This document shows positions 42,549 through 50,875 of a stretch of DNA of 64,000 nt, piece by piece. A model generated the notes under the pieces. The model had not been told where the DNA came from and searched no databases. It saw only the letters and a list, made by a program, of their open reading frames with translations. A program made the translations under genes and the position numbers. Origin of the DNA: an uncultured Eubacteriales bacterium (lineage in GTDB: Bacteria > Bacillota > Clostridia > Oscillospirales > Oscillospiraceae); assembly GCA_900551995.1 (NCBI GenBank), contig URXW01000003.1:1-64000 (forward strand), written 5' to 3'. Position 1 is the stretch's first letter; every line of letters begins with the position of its first letter.

Positions 42549-42606
42549 ATTCTCGCCGCCTTTCTCTCGTGTACCAAGGTCAAGGGTTTCGCTTGACTTT
42601 GCCTTT

Positions 42607-42677
42607 CCTTGACCTTTGACCGTATCATACACCAGTTATCCTACTTTGTCAATAGGTTAAATTGACTTTCTTTGACT
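42607..42677 (-). promoter_or_regulatory. ctsR operon promoter with CtsR boxes
   Basis: Minus strand TTGACA (42647-42652), 17 bases, TATGAT (42624-42629). CtsR consensus is RGTCAAA NAN RGTCAAA. Upstream of the -35, AGTCAAA GAA AGTCAAT (42661-42677) matches at all but one base. Downstream of the -10, GGTCAAAGGTCAAGG (42607-42621) supplies tandem heptads. Further AGTCAA and TTGACC pieces follow (42576-42600). Repressor at these sites would cover the promoter. Confidence 0.88.
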
Positions 42678-42750
42678 TTTAGTGTAAACAATTTATGAAC
42701 GAAGCCGCACCCCATTCAAAGGCGAAAAGGAGAACCCTTGCGGGTGCTCC

Positions 42751-42931
42751 TTTCTGCGTGTCGATAGACCCCGCTGTGCGTGCAGTCTTTCCTCCTCACA
42801 GGGGGAGCTCGAGGGGGCAAAGCCCGCCTCGAATCGGATCAAATGCCGCGCTAAGCCTTGCTATGCAAGGCGTGCGTGGAGCGAAGCGAATATTTTCGAG
42901 CCGCTTCGCGGCTCGAAAATAACGGCATTAT
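42751..42931 (+). repeat. Dispersed structured repeat, copy B
   Basis: About 181 bases matching copies A and C with few changes. The 13-bp hairpin at 42891-42921 has A in place of T at one stem position and T in place of A opposite, keeping the pair. It directly follows a terminator-like hairpin (AGGAGAACCC with GGGTGCTCCT, 42727-42752), as in copy A. It lacks the extra GGCTGTCGA hairpin. It fills the gap between ctsR and methionine gamma-lyase; 42680-42726 holds nothing clear. Confidence 0.82.
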
Positions 42932-42947
42932 CGTGTATAGACAGCGG

Positions 42948-44141
42948 TTACAGCGTGGCGAGAGCCTGCTTCAAGTCGGCGATGATGTCCTCGGCGTTCT
43001 CCAAGCCCACGGACAGGCGGATCAGACCGGCGGCGATGCCGGAGGCGGCAAGCTCCTCCTCGGTGTAGGTGGAGTGGGTCATGGAGGCGGGGTGCTCGAT
43101 CAGCGTCTCCGCGTCGCCCAGCGACACCGCCACGGTGATAAGGTGCAGCGCGTTCACCAGCTTCACGCCGGCGGCGCGTCCGCCCTTGACCTCGAAGGAC
43201 AGCATTCCGCCGAAGTCGCTCATCTGGCGGCGGGCGACGTCGTGGCCGGGGTGATCGACCAGACCGGGATAGTAGACCTTCTCCACGGCGGGGTGGTTAT
43301 ACAGGAATTCCGCCACCGCCATGGCGTTGGCGCAGTGCTTCTGCATACGGATCTCCAGCGTCTTGAGACCGCGAAGGATCAGGAAGGCGGAGAAGGGATC
43401 CATGACCGCGCCGGTCATGTCCTTCAGACCGAACATACGCACCTCATTGCAGAACTCGGCGGAGCTGACCACGAAGCCGGCGATCACGTCGCCGTGACCG
43501 TTCAGATACTTGGTGGCGGAGTGCACCACCACGTCCGCGCCCAGCTCCAGCGGACGCTGGAGGTACGGGGAGGCGAAGGTGTTGTCGCAGATCACCTTGA
43601 TGTCCTTGTTGTAGCCGTGGGCGATCTCCGCCACGGCGGTGATGTCCGCGATCTTCAGATTGGGGTTGGCGGGTGTCTCCAGATAAACGGCGCAGGTGTT
43701 GGGGCGCAAGGCTTTGCGGACCTCCTCCAGATTGGAGGTGTCCACGAAGCTGACCTCCACGCCGTAGCGGGTCATGCCGTGATTCAGCAGCGCGAAGGTG
43801 CAGCCGTACAGGGTGCCGTCCGCCACGATGTGCTTTCCGGCGGCTGCCACGGACCACAGCGCGGAGGAGATGGCACCCATGCCGGAGGCGGCGGCGACGC
43901 ACGCCTCGCCGTTCTCCAGAGCGGCGATCTTGGCTTCCAAAATGGAGGTGGTGGGGTTGCCGAGGCGGGTGTAAATATAGCCGCTCTCGGCTCCGGCAAA
44001 GCGGCGTCCGCCCTGCTCGCAGCTGTCAAAAACGAAGGTGGAGGTCTGGAAAATGGGGGTGGTGAGGGCACCGTACTGGCTGTCCTTCACGTTCCCGGCG
44101 TGGATGGCTTTCGTACCGAAACCGCAGTTTTCGTGCAACAT
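42948..44141 (-). CDS. megL: Methionine gamma-lyase
   Basis: A 397-residue PLP enzyme of the Cys/Met metabolism family that splits methionine to methanethiol, 2-oxobutyrate and ammonia. Key residues match methionine gamma-lyase: Tyr57/Arg59 in YTRLGNPTTS, Tyr112 and Cys114 in TLYGCTFALL, and PLP lysine at 211 in SATKYLNGHGD. The Cys next to the active-site Tyr distinguishes it from cystathionine lyases. AAAGGAGGACGATCCC precedes the ATG. Substrate specificity is inferred from these residues. Confidence 0.9.
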   Translation of the reverse strand: MLHENCGFGTKAIHAGNVKDSQYGALTTPIFQTSTFVFDSCEQGGRRFAGAESGYIYTRLGNPTTSILEAKIAALENGEACVAAASGMGAISSALWSVAAAGKHIVADGTLYGCTFALLNHGMTRYGVEVSFVDTSNLEEVRKALRPNTCAVYLETPANPNLKIADITAVAEIAHGYNKDIKVICDNTFASPYLQRPLELGADVVVHSATKYLNGHGDVIAGFVVSSAEFCNEVRMFGLKDMTGAVMDPFSAFLILRGLKTLEIRMQKHCANAMAVAEFLYNHPAVEKVYYPGLVDHPGHDVARRQMSDFGGMLSFEVKGGRAAGVKLVNALHLITVAVSLGDAETLIEHPASMTHSTYTEEELAASGIAAGLIRLSVGLENAEDIIADLKQALATL

Positions 44142-44187
44142 GGGATCGTCCTCCTTTTAATACATGTATGATGGATGTCCAGTTGAA

Positions 44188-44217
44188 ATTGTACCTGTAC
44201 AAAGGGTTGATGTTCAA
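44188..44217 (-). promoter_or_regulatory. Promoter of methionine gamma-lyase with palindrome
   Basis: Minus strand TTGAAC (44212-44217), 18 bases, TACAAT (44188-44193). The palindrome TTGTAC ct GTACAA (44189-44202) overlaps the -10, so a regulator could cover it. The regulator is unknown. Confidence 0.55.
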
Positions 44218-44535
44218 GTTGTACGTCCGGTGTGCGCCCGGCGCGGGGCGGACAGGCGGCGCGGGAGAGTGCGTACAGGTCACAAAACAAGAGTAACACA
44301 GCCGGGGCGGAGAGTGGTAACGGCGAAATGTGTAAGCCTGTTATTTATAATATTGATAGCAAAACGGCGCAAAGGAGACGTTAATTTTTCCAGAGCACAG
44401 GGAAGGGGGAGGGAAAGAGCGGTTTCCATCGGAAAGATTGGCGGGTTTTACGGCTTTGTGCGGGAGAAATACGGGACGGTTTGTCTAAAAACGCGATAGT
44501 AAAAACAGATAGCAACAAACGGGCGCGGAAAATAG
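44218..44535. other. Divergent intergenic stretch, no gene recognised
   Basis: Between the methionine gamma-lyase promoter and the ridA promoter. It is AT-richer than the surroundings, has TATAAT at 44346-44351 without a good -35, and no frame with start signals. It may hold an unrecognised small RNA or regulator sites. Confidence 0.35.
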
Positions 44536-44564
44536 TTGCCATTTTCCGGAGAATGTGGTATAAG
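44536..44564 (+). promoter_or_regulatory. Promoter of ridA
   Basis: TTGCCA (44536-44541), 17 bases, TATAAG (44559-44564), 65 bases before the ridA ATG. Confidence 0.72.
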
Positions 44565-44629
44565 TGGAGGCAGAAAGTCCGTCCGGCGAAGCCGGATGAA
44601 AGACAGCTATCATGCAGGAGGTTATTACC

Positions 44630-45010
44630 ATGAAGAAGATCATCGCCACCAGCAACGCGCCCGCCGCCATCGGTCCTTACTCTCAGGCCATCGACTGCGG
44701 CAGCTTCCTTGTTACGTCCGGGCAGGTGCCCTTTGACCCCGCCACCGGCGAGTTCGTCCCCGGCGGCATTACCGAGCAGACCCGCCAGGTGCTGACCAAC
44801 ATCAAGGCGATTTTGGAGGCCGCCGGTCTCACCATGGACAACGTGGCAAAGACCACCGTGTTTTTGCAGGACATGGGCGATTTCGCCGCCATGAACGCCG
44901 TGTACGCCGAGTTCTTCACCGAGGGACAGTATCCCGCCCGCTCCGCCGTGGAGGTGGGTGCGCTGCCCAGAGGCGCGTTGGTGGAGATCGAGACCATCTG
45001 CGTGAAGTAA
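44630..45010 (+). CDS. ridA: 2-iminobutanoate/2-iminopropanoate deaminase RidA
   Basis: A 126-residue YjgF/YER057c/UK114-type enzyme that hydrolyses reactive enamine/imine intermediates made by PLP enzymes. Signatures: NAPAAIGPYSQAIDCG, TRQVLTNIKAILEAAG, and ARSAVEVGALPRGALVEIE with the catalytic Arg. ATG 44630 follows AGGAGGTTATTACC. Its position next to methionine gamma-lyase, which releases a 2-iminobutanoate precursor, fits its detoxifying role. Confidence 0.94.
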   Translation: MKKIIATSNAPAAIGPYSQAIDCGSFLVTSGQVPFDPATGEFVPGGITEQTRQVLTNIKAILEAAGLTMDNVAKTTVFLQDMGDFAAMNAVYAEFFTEGQYPARSAVEVGALPRGALVEIETICVK

Positions 45011-45014
45011 AATA

Positions 45015-45062
45015 GAAGAGCAAAAAAAGAAAGCCCGCAGGGGCTTTCTTTTTTTGCTCTTT
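45015..45062. terminator. Bidirectional terminator after ridA
   Basis: AGAGCAAAAAAAGAAAGCCC and GGGGCTTTCTTTTTTTGCTC pair around GCA, one base different from the terminator at 37093-37142. Confidence 0.9.
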
Positions 45063-45079
45063 CGTTCTCTGCCGGGGGG

Positions 45080-45259
45080 TCAATTCGAGTTGACGATAGC
45101 CAGAGAGATAAAAACGAGTGCGCCGAAGGTAATGCTCGCTTCGATTTTGCTGCGGGAGGCGCAGTCCTCGTCATCGGCTCTGATGGCGTTGATCAAAAAT
45201 ATCGGAAAGACGACGCCCAAGGCGGTGGCGGCGAGGATCATAATGTTGACAATATGCAT
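45080..45259 (-). CDS. Small membrane protein, 59 residues
   Basis: Starts MHIVNIMILAATALGVVFPI. It has two hydrophobic segments, about 3-24 and 42-56, separated by the charged RADDEDCASRSKIE, suggesting a helical hairpin in the membrane. ATG at 45259 is preceded by AAAGGAGTACCAATT. It is convergent with ridA and sits just before the LysR gene on the same strand. No function recognised. Confidence 0.65.
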   Translation of the reverse strand: MHIVNIMILAATALGVVFPIFLINAIRADDEDCASRSKIEASITFGALVFISLAIVNSN

Positions 45260-45357
45260 AATTGGTACTCCTTTGTAGGTCGGGGGGTATGGGGGGGGAC
45301 GGATTGCCGTGTCGGTTTGCGTACTGGCGCACATGACAGGGGCGGGAGGCGGAGAGG

Positions 45358-46284
45358 TCAGTCGGAGGGGGCGAGGTCGGAGAGGGTACGCTTGAGAATG
45401 TCCACGAACTGCTGGCCGTGGGGGGTCAGCGGGACATCCTTGGGGCGGATGACGCCAAGGCGCATATCGTGGATGTCGCCGGTGAGGGGCAGCGTCATCA
45501 GGCGGTCGTCGCCGTAGCCGTCGGGGAGGACGCCGCTGCCGGTGGACACGCAGTCCGTGTGGGCGATGACGTTGTACGCCGTGGCGCGGTCACTGACGGA
45601 CACCACCCGGTCGAACTCCGCCACGGTGCCCACCACCGCCTCCTCAGCGTAGTGGTAGTTGCTGTCGGACTGGGTGAAGATCACGTAGGGGTAGGCGTAG
45701 AGCTGCTCCAGACGGATGGAGGCGTTGCGGGAGAGGGGGTGCCCCTTGCGGAGAAAGACGCGGGGCCGGATGTTTACCAGCGGCTGGAAGGTGAGGTTCT
45801 TTTCCCGGAGGATGCGGGAGATGAAGTGCTCGGTCATGTCGGAGACAAAGATGATGCCCAGCGCGCTGCGGCGTTCCGCCACCTCGTCAATGACGGCCGC
45901 CATCTCCATCTCCTTGAAGCTGACCTGAATGTGGGGCTGATCCAGCAGGTGGAGGAACTCCACGAACGCCATGGCGCAGAAGGGGTAGCGTTGGGACGAC
46001 ACGGACAGGGCGGCGCGGTCGGCGGCGCGGCGTTCGCTGTAATAGCGGGAGAGCTTGCGGCTGCGCTCCACCAGCGGGGCGATCTGCGCCACCAGCTCGC
46101 GCCCCTCCTCCGTCAGCGTGACGCCGCGGTTGGTGCGGAGGAATATGGTGACGCCCAGCTCCCGCTCCACCTCCGCAATAGCGGCGGATAGGGCGGACTG
46201 GGAGAGGAACATATTCCGCGCCGCACGGTTCATGGAGCCGCAGCGGTCTACCTCCAAAATGTAACTCATTTGCAGCAAAGTCAT
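45358..46284 (-). CDS. LysR-family transcriptional regulator
   Basis: A 308-residue LTTR. The winged helix covers residues 1-60 (FLSQSALSAAIAEVERELGV recognition region). The co-inducer domain follows with AFVEFLHLLDQPHIQVSFKE and the second half at PRVFLRKGHPLSRNAS. It diverges from a lipoprotein gene 150 bases away, a usual layout for LTTR targets. Ligand and target are unknown. Confidence 0.9.
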   Translation of the reverse strand: MTLLQMSYILEVDRCGSMNRAARNMFLSQSALSAAIAEVERELGVTIFLRTNRGVTLTEEGRELVAQIAPLVERSRKLSRYYSERRAADRAALSVSSQRYPFCAMAFVEFLHLLDQPHIQVSFKEMEMAAVIDEVAERRSALGIIFVSDMTEHFISRILREKNLTFQPLVNIRPRVFLRKGHPLSRNASIRLEQLYAYPYVIFTQSDSNYHYAEEAVVGTVAEFDRVVSVSDRATAYNVIAHTDCVSTGSGVLPDGYGDDRLMTLPLTGDIHDMRLGVIRPKDVPLTPHGQQFVDILKRTLSDLAPSD

Positions 46285-46379
46285 GGCGGAGCCTCCTTTT
46301 CCACGCTGGTTTTGTTGCTTTATGTGGGCAGTATATCAAAAATAAGGCGGGCTGTAAACACCCTGCGGCAGAATACGCG

Positions 46380-46408
46380 TTGACAGGAGGGAGGGGAGGG
46401 GGTATAAT
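46380..46408 (+). promoter_or_regulatory. Consensus promoter of the lipoprotein gene
   Basis: TTGACA (46380-46385), exactly 17 bases, TATAAT (46403-46408). A perfect sigma-A promoter divergent from the LysR gene, which could bind the 95-base gap. Confidence 0.88.
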
Positions 46409-46433
46409 CGGAAAACAGCCCGGAAAGGGCAGA

Positions 46434-47135
46434 ATGGAAAGGAATATGAAGGACATGAAAAAAATTGCGGCATTGGTGCTGGCGGCGGTCATGGCTCTTA
46501 GCCTGACATCGTGCGGCAGCAAGGAGGAGACGAAGAAGCTGGTGGGCACGTGGCAGAGCAAGGTGGACATGACCCAGCAGATGAACACCCAGATGGCGGA
46601 GAGCCTGGAGCTGGAGGCGGTGGAGGTGGACGCGACCTTCGGGATCACCATGGCTCTGACCGTGGGCGAGGACGGCGTGTACACCATGGCGGTGGATCTG
46701 GAGACCACCGGCGCGGAGCTGAACGACTATATGCAGGCGTTGGCTCCCGTGATGGCGGAGGCTATGTACGCCGCGGCGGAGGCCGAGGGCATGAGCCGGG
46801 AGGAGTTTGACGCGGTGCTGAAGGAGCTGGGCATGGACGGTGAGGAGTACATCGCCGCCATTCTGGGTGCCTTCGACATGGGTGCGCTGATGGATTCCCT
46901 GATGGGCAGTCAGGACACCACCGTCGCCACAGGCTACTGCAAGGCGGTGGACGGGAAGCTGTATCTGGCGGAGAGTGCCGGGGAGCTGACCGAGGACGCG
47001 GGGTACGTGACGTACACGCTGAACAGCGACGGCACCATGCAGTGGAACGACACGGAGGGAGAGCTGAGCAGCCAGCTGACCGCCGAGGAGCAGGAGCTGA
47101 TCACCTTCCCCATGGTGTGGACGAAGAACACGTAA
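46434..47135 (+). CDS. Lipoprotein of unknown function
   Basis: A 233-residue protein. MERNMKDMKKIAALVLAAVM begins a signal ending in the lipobox LTSC with lipidated Cys at residue 27. The mature domain starts SKEETKKLVGTWQS, and contains YTMAVDLETTGAELNDYMQA and a C-terminal lipocalin-like strand pattern DGKLYLAESAG to YTLNSDGTMQWND. LVGTWxx openings occur in lipocalin-like lipoproteins. ATG 46434 follows GAAAGGGCAGA; ATGs at 46446 or 46455 are alternatives. Likely regulated by the divergent LysR protein; this is an inference. Confidence 0.72.
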   Translation: MERNMKDMKKIAALVLAAVMALSLTSCGSKEETKKLVGTWQSKVDMTQQMNTQMAESLELEAVEVDATFGITMALTVGEDGVYTMAVDLETTGAELNDYMQALAPVMAEAMYAAAEAEGMSREEFDAVLKELGMDGEEYIAAILGAFDMGALMDSLMGSQDTTVATGYCKAVDGKLYLAESAGELTEDAGYVTYTLNSDGTMQWNDTEGELSSQLTAEEQELITFPMVWTKNT

Positions 47136-47182
47136 AAAAAGAGAAAAAAAAGAAAGCCCCAAGGGGCTTTCTTTTTTTTTGC
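47130..47182. terminator. Bidirectional terminator after the lipoprotein gene
   Basis: AAAAAAAAGAAAGCCCC and GGGGCTTTCTTTTTTTT form the stem around AA. It also ends the convergent zinc-ribbon gene. Confidence 0.9.
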
Positions 47183-47187
47183 GTCGG

Positions 47188-47595
47188 TCACTCGCCCATG
47201 GGGGCACCGCAGTGGGGGCAGAACTTGCTGTCGCTGGCGGCACCGCAGACGGGGCAGACCTTGAAGGTGACCTCGGACTCCTCCACGGGGCTGCCCTTCT
47301 GGGGCCTGTCTGCCTCCAGCTGGGCGATGCGCTCCTTGGAGGCGGTGATGGCGTCCACCACGTCCTTGACGGCGTCGGGGATGTCGCCCTGATGCTCGGA
47401 GACGAACCACTCGCCGATGGCGCGGTAGTTCTTCTCCAGCTCACGCTGCTCGTTCATAATGGCGACGTTGATCTTGGCGGTGTCGCTGAGATCCTTCGCC
47501 TTGTCGGCGGCGACCTCCGCCAGATCCTTCGCCTTATCCACGGCAATGCCGGCGTATTCCTGTGCCTTTTTGCTGATGTCGTTGAAAATACCCAT
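47188..47595 (-). CDS. Small coiled protein with C-terminal zinc ribbon
   Basis: A 135-residue protein. An amphipathic N-terminal part (MGIFNDISKKAQEYAGIAVD) with a KAKDLAEVAADKAKDLSDTAK repeat precedes a helical middle and a zinc ribbon CPVCG...CPHCG at the end. Architecture resembles zinc-ribbon scaffold proteins whose function is not known. ATG at 47595 follows AGAAAGGAGCATTTATT; a longer frame has no start signals. Confidence 0.72.
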   Translation of the reverse strand: MGIFNDISKKAQEYAGIAVDKAKDLAEVAADKAKDLSDTAKINVAIMNEQRELEKNYRAIGEWFVSEHQGDIPDAVKDVVDAITASKERIAQLEADRPQKGSPVEESEVTFKVCPVCGAASDSKFCPHCGAPMGE

Positions 47596-47699
47596 AATAA
47601 ATGCTCCTTTCTCATTTTGCCCTGTTGGGGACAGTATAACGCGTTTTTTGCGCCGTTGCAAGCGATAAAGGACGAAATTTACACTCTGTTCAACTGTGC

Positions 47700-49193
47700 T
47701 CAGTGCTCGATCCAGTCGGAGGCGCGTCCCACGGCGCGCTTCCACAGGCGGTAGTAAGCGTCACAGTCCGCCTGGGGACGCTCCGGCAGGAACACCCGCT
47801 GGCTGCGGCGGAGGGTGGAGAGCTCCTCCAGATCGCGCCAGAAGCCGCAGCTCAGTCCCGCCAGTGCCGCCGCGCCGAAGGCGGTGGTCTCCACCATCTC
47901 GGGGCGGTCCACCGGGATACGCAGGAGATCCGCCTGCATTTGCAGCAGCACGTCGGAGACGCTGGCCCCGCCGTCGGCGCGGAGGAGGGCGATGTCGCAG
48001 CCGGCGTCCTGCCGCATGGCGAGCATGAGGTCGGTGACCTGGGCGGCGATGCAGGAGAGGACGGCGCGGGCGATGTGGGCGCGTCCGGTGCCGCGGGTGA
48101 CGCCCAGAATGGCTCCCCGCGCGTACATATCCCAATAGGGGGCACCGAGTCCGGTGAAGGCGGGCACCACCACCACACCGCCGCTGTCGGGGACGGTGGC
48201 CGCCAGCACGTCGATCTCCGGGGCGGAGGAGATGATCCCCAGCTCGTCGCGGAGCCACTGGATGGTGCTGCCGCCGTTGAAAACGCTGCCCTCCAGCGCG
48301 TAGGTGGTTTTGCCGTTCACCTGCCACGCCACGGAGGTGAGCAGCCCGGCGCGGGAGCGGACAGGCTTGTCACCTACGTTCATCAGGGTGAAGCAACCGG
48401 TGCCGTAGGTGTTTTTGGCTTCGCCGGGGGCGAAGCAGGTCTGTCCGAACAGGGCGGATTGCTGGTCGCCGGCGGCTCCGCACACGGGCACGCCCGCCAG
48501 AGCTTCCAGACCGGGGATGCCGGGCTGCACCGTGCCGTAGATCATGCTGTTGGGCACGGGCGTGGGGAGCATGGTGGTGGGGACGCCGAGGATGCCGCAG
48601 AGCTCCTCGTCCCAGCAGAGGCGGTGGATGTCGAAGAGCATGGTGCGGCTGGCGTTGGCGTAGTCGGTGACGTGGACGCCGGTGAGCCGCCAGATGAGCC
48701 AGCTTTCCACCGTGCCGAAGAGGATCTCGCCCCGCTCGGCGCGGCGGCGGACGCCGGGGACGTTGTCCAGGATCCAGCGGATCTTGCTGCCGGAGAAATA
48801 GGCATCGATCAGCAGGCCGGTGGCGGAGCGGATGCGCTCCTCCAGACCACGGTGCTTCAGCTCCTCGCACAGCTCCGCCGTCCGGCGGCACTGCCAGACG
48901 ATGGCGTTATAGACAGGCGCGCCGGTGGTTTTGTCCCAGAGGATCGTGGTCTCGCGCTGGTTGGTGACGCCGATGCCCGCCACGCTGCCGGCGGGCAGGC
49001 CGGACACGGCGTCCGAGGCGGCGCGGCGTTGGGTGTCCCATATCTCCATGGGGTCGTGCTCCACCCAGCCGGACTGGGGGAAGTGCTGGGGCAGGGGGTG
49101 CTGGGACAGGGCGGCGATGTGACCCTGACGGTCGAAAACGATGGCGCGGGAGCTGGTGGTGCCCTGATCCAACGCCAATATGTACTGGGACAT
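47700..49193 (-). CDS. glpK: Glycerol kinase
   Basis: A 497-residue FGGY-family kinase that phosphorylates glycerol to glycerol-3-phosphate. It begins SQYILALDQGTTSSRAIVFD (phosphate-1 loop), has SGWVEHDPMEIW, GVTNQRETTILW, GTVESWLIWRLTG and GLGAPYWDMYARG (all glycerol-kinase signatures). No glpF or glpD neighbours. GAAAAGAGGGAGAGCC precedes the ATG at 49193; a longer frame lacks ribosome signals. Confidence 0.96.
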   Translation of the reverse strand: MSQYILALDQGTTSSRAIVFDRQGHIAALSQHPLPQHFPQSGWVEHDPMEIWDTQRRAASDAVSGLPAGSVAGIGVTNQRETTILWDKTTGAPVYNAIVWQCRRTAELCEELKHRGLEERIRSATGLLIDAYFSGSKIRWILDNVPGVRRRAERGEILFGTVESWLIWRLTGVHVTDYANASRTMLFDIHRLCWDEELCGILGVPTTMLPTPVPNSMIYGTVQPGIPGLEALAGVPVCGAAGDQQSALFGQTCFAPGEAKNTYGTGCFTLMNVGDKPVRSRAGLLTSVAWQVNGKTTYALEGSVFNGGSTIQWLRDELGIISSAPEIDVLAATVPDSGGVVVVPAFTGLGAPYWDMYARGAILGVTRGTGRAHIARAVLSCIAAQVTDLMLAMRQDAGCDIALLRADGGASVSDVLLQMQADLLRIPVDRPEMVETTAFGAAALAGLSCGFWRDLEELSTLRRSQRVFLPERPQADCDAYYRLWKRAVGRASDWIEH

Positions 49194-49274
49194 GGCTCTC
49201 CCTCTTTTCTTTTTCGGATTTTTGTGGTACACTGTATGTAGTAAGGATTATATCACGGAAGGAGCGGATACACC

Positions 49275-50216
49275 ATGACAAATTTATCCGAGTTCACCTT
49301 TTTATCCAGCGATAAGCACACCCAGCTCCACGGGATGCTGTGGGATGTGCAGGAGGTGCCCGTGCGTGCGGTGTTGCAGATCTGCCACGGCGTGGCGGAG
49401 CATATTGCGCGGTACGACAAATTTGCCAGAGCCTTGAACGAGCGGGGTATCGTGGTGGCGGGTCACGACCATCTGGGGCACGGGAAATCGCTGCCGGAGG
49501 GGGATACGCCGGTGTATTTCGGCGAGGGGAACACATGGGACACGGTGGTGGACGACATCTACGTGCTGCACCAGAGGCTGCGCCAGCGGTATCCCGACGT
49601 GCCGCTGTGCATCATGGGGCACAGCATGGGTTCCTTCCTGACGCGGACGTATCTCATCCGCTATCCCGGCACGGTGAAGGCGGCGGTCATTATGGGCACC
49701 GGCTGGCAGTCCCGCGCCGCCGTCAACGGCGGGCTGGCTCTTGCCAACGCCATCGCCGCCGTGAGCGGGGAGAGCACCACCAGCGACGTGGTGACGGAGC
49801 TTGCCTTCGGCAGCTATAATAAGCTGTTCGCGCCCAACCGCACGAAGGTGGACTGGCTGTCCGCCGACGAGGAGAACGTGGACGCGTATATTGCGGACCC
49901 CATGTGCGGCGCGGACGCCACGGTGGGGCTGTTCCGCCAGATGCTCCACGGCATACGGTTCAACCAGCGCATGAGCCATCTGAGAAAGATGGACAGGGAG
50001 GTGCCGGTGCTGTTCGTCTCCGGGGACAAGGACCCGGTGGGCGGCTGCGGCAAGGGTGTGGTGCAGACCTATGAGGCGTTTAAGGCCGCCGGGATGCGGG
50101 ACTGCACGCTGAAGCTGTACCCGGAGCTGCGGCACGAGATCCTCAACGAGAGGGCGTATGCCGGCGAGATCACGGAGGACATCGCCTCGTGGCTGCTGCG
50201 GAAGACGGCGCGGTAG
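49275..50216 (+). CDS. Alpha/beta hydrolase, monoacylglycerol lipase-like
   Basis: A 313-residue serine hydrolase. Catalytic Ser in IMGHSMGSFLTR, Asp in SGDKDPVGGCGKGV and His in YPELRHEILNE complete the triad; HGVAEH supplies the oxyanion region. The lid portion spans about 150-220. It resembles bacterial monoglyceride lipases of the Hydrolase_4 family. Substrate not established. It starts 81 bases from the divergent glpK, and an esterase releasing glycerol would suit that neighbour; this is inference. Confidence 0.88.
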   Translation: MTNLSEFTFLSSDKHTQLHGMLWDVQEVPVRAVLQICHGVAEHIARYDKFARALNERGIVVAGHDHLGHGKSLPEGDTPVYFGEGNTWDTVVDDIYVLHQRLRQRYPDVPLCIMGHSMGSFLTRTYLIRYPGTVKAAVIMGTGWQSRAAVNGGLALANAIAAVSGESTTSDVVTELAFGSYNKLFAPNRTKVDWLSADEENVDAYIADPMCGADATVGLFRQMLHGIRFNQRMSHLRKMDREVPVLFVSGDKDPVGGCGKGVVQTYEAFKAAGMRDCTLKLYPELRHEILNERAYAGEITEDIASWLLRKTAR

Positions 50217-50263
50217 GACAAACGGCGGCGGACAAGAGAGAATCACGGAGGGAGAAAAAAACT

Positions 50264-50839
50264 ATGAGTGAATGGGAAGCTCTGCGGCAGGAGTGTCTGC
50301 ACTGCCGCGCCTGCACACTGGCGGAGACGCGGACGAACGTGGTCTTTGGCGTGGGACGGGAGGATGCGGAGGTCATGTTCATCGGGGAGGCCCCCGGTGC
50401 CAATGAGGATATGCAGGGGGAGCCCTTCGTGGGGCGGGGCGGCAAGCTGCTGGACGATATGCTGAAGATGATCGGGCTGGACAGGAGACGCATTTATATC
50501 ACCAACTCCGTCAAGTGCCGCCCGCCGGCGAACCGCGACCCCATGAACACGGAGAAGGACGCCTGCAAGGGCTTCTTGCAGCGGCAGCGGGAGCTGATGA
50601 AGCCGAAGATCATCGTCTGTCTGGGGCGGATCAGTGCCATGGAGATCATCCGCCCGGACTTCAAAATATCTCAGGAGCACGGGCAGTTCTATGAGAAGGA
50701 CGGGTGTCTGATGACGGCGTTGTACCACCCTGCCGCGCTGCTGCGAAGCCCCGGACGCAAACCGGAGACGTTCGAGGATCTGAAAAAATTGCAGGCGAAG
50801 ATCAGGGAGGTCTGCACAAGGACGGAGCTGGAGTTTTGA
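50264..50839 (+). CDS. udg: Uracil-DNA glycosylase, family 4
   Basis: A 191-residue DNA repair enzyme removing uracil. Fe-S cysteines lie in CLHCRAC near the N-terminus, NSVKCRPP and KDACKGF. Active-site motif GEAPGANEDMQGEPFVGRGG and the C-terminal HPAALLR motif match family 4 UDG. ATG 50264 follows GGAGGGAGAAAAAAACT. It lies 47 bases after the hydrolase, so the two may be co-transcribed. Confidence 0.93.
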   Translation: MSEWEALRQECLHCRACTLAETRTNVVFGVGREDAEVMFIGEAPGANEDMQGEPFVGRGGKLLDDMLKMIGLDRRRIYITNSVKCRPPANRDPMNTEKDACKGFLQRQRELMKPKIIVCLGRISAMEIIRPDFKISQEHGQFYEKDGCLMTALYHPAALLRSPGRKPETFEDLKKLQAKIREVCTRTELEF

Positions 50840-50875
50840 AAAAAAGAAAGACCCGAAAGGGTCTTTCTTTCTGCT
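50839..50875. terminator. Bidirectional terminator between udg and the hydrogenase
   Basis: AAAAAGAAAGACCC and GGGTCTTTCTTTCT form a stem around GAAA. It ends two convergent transcripts. Confidence 0.85.

Noticed and set aside
48907..49281. A second minus-strand frame overlapping glpK.
   Set aside because: It is in another frame of glpK and shows no motif; glpK has complete FGGY signatures.
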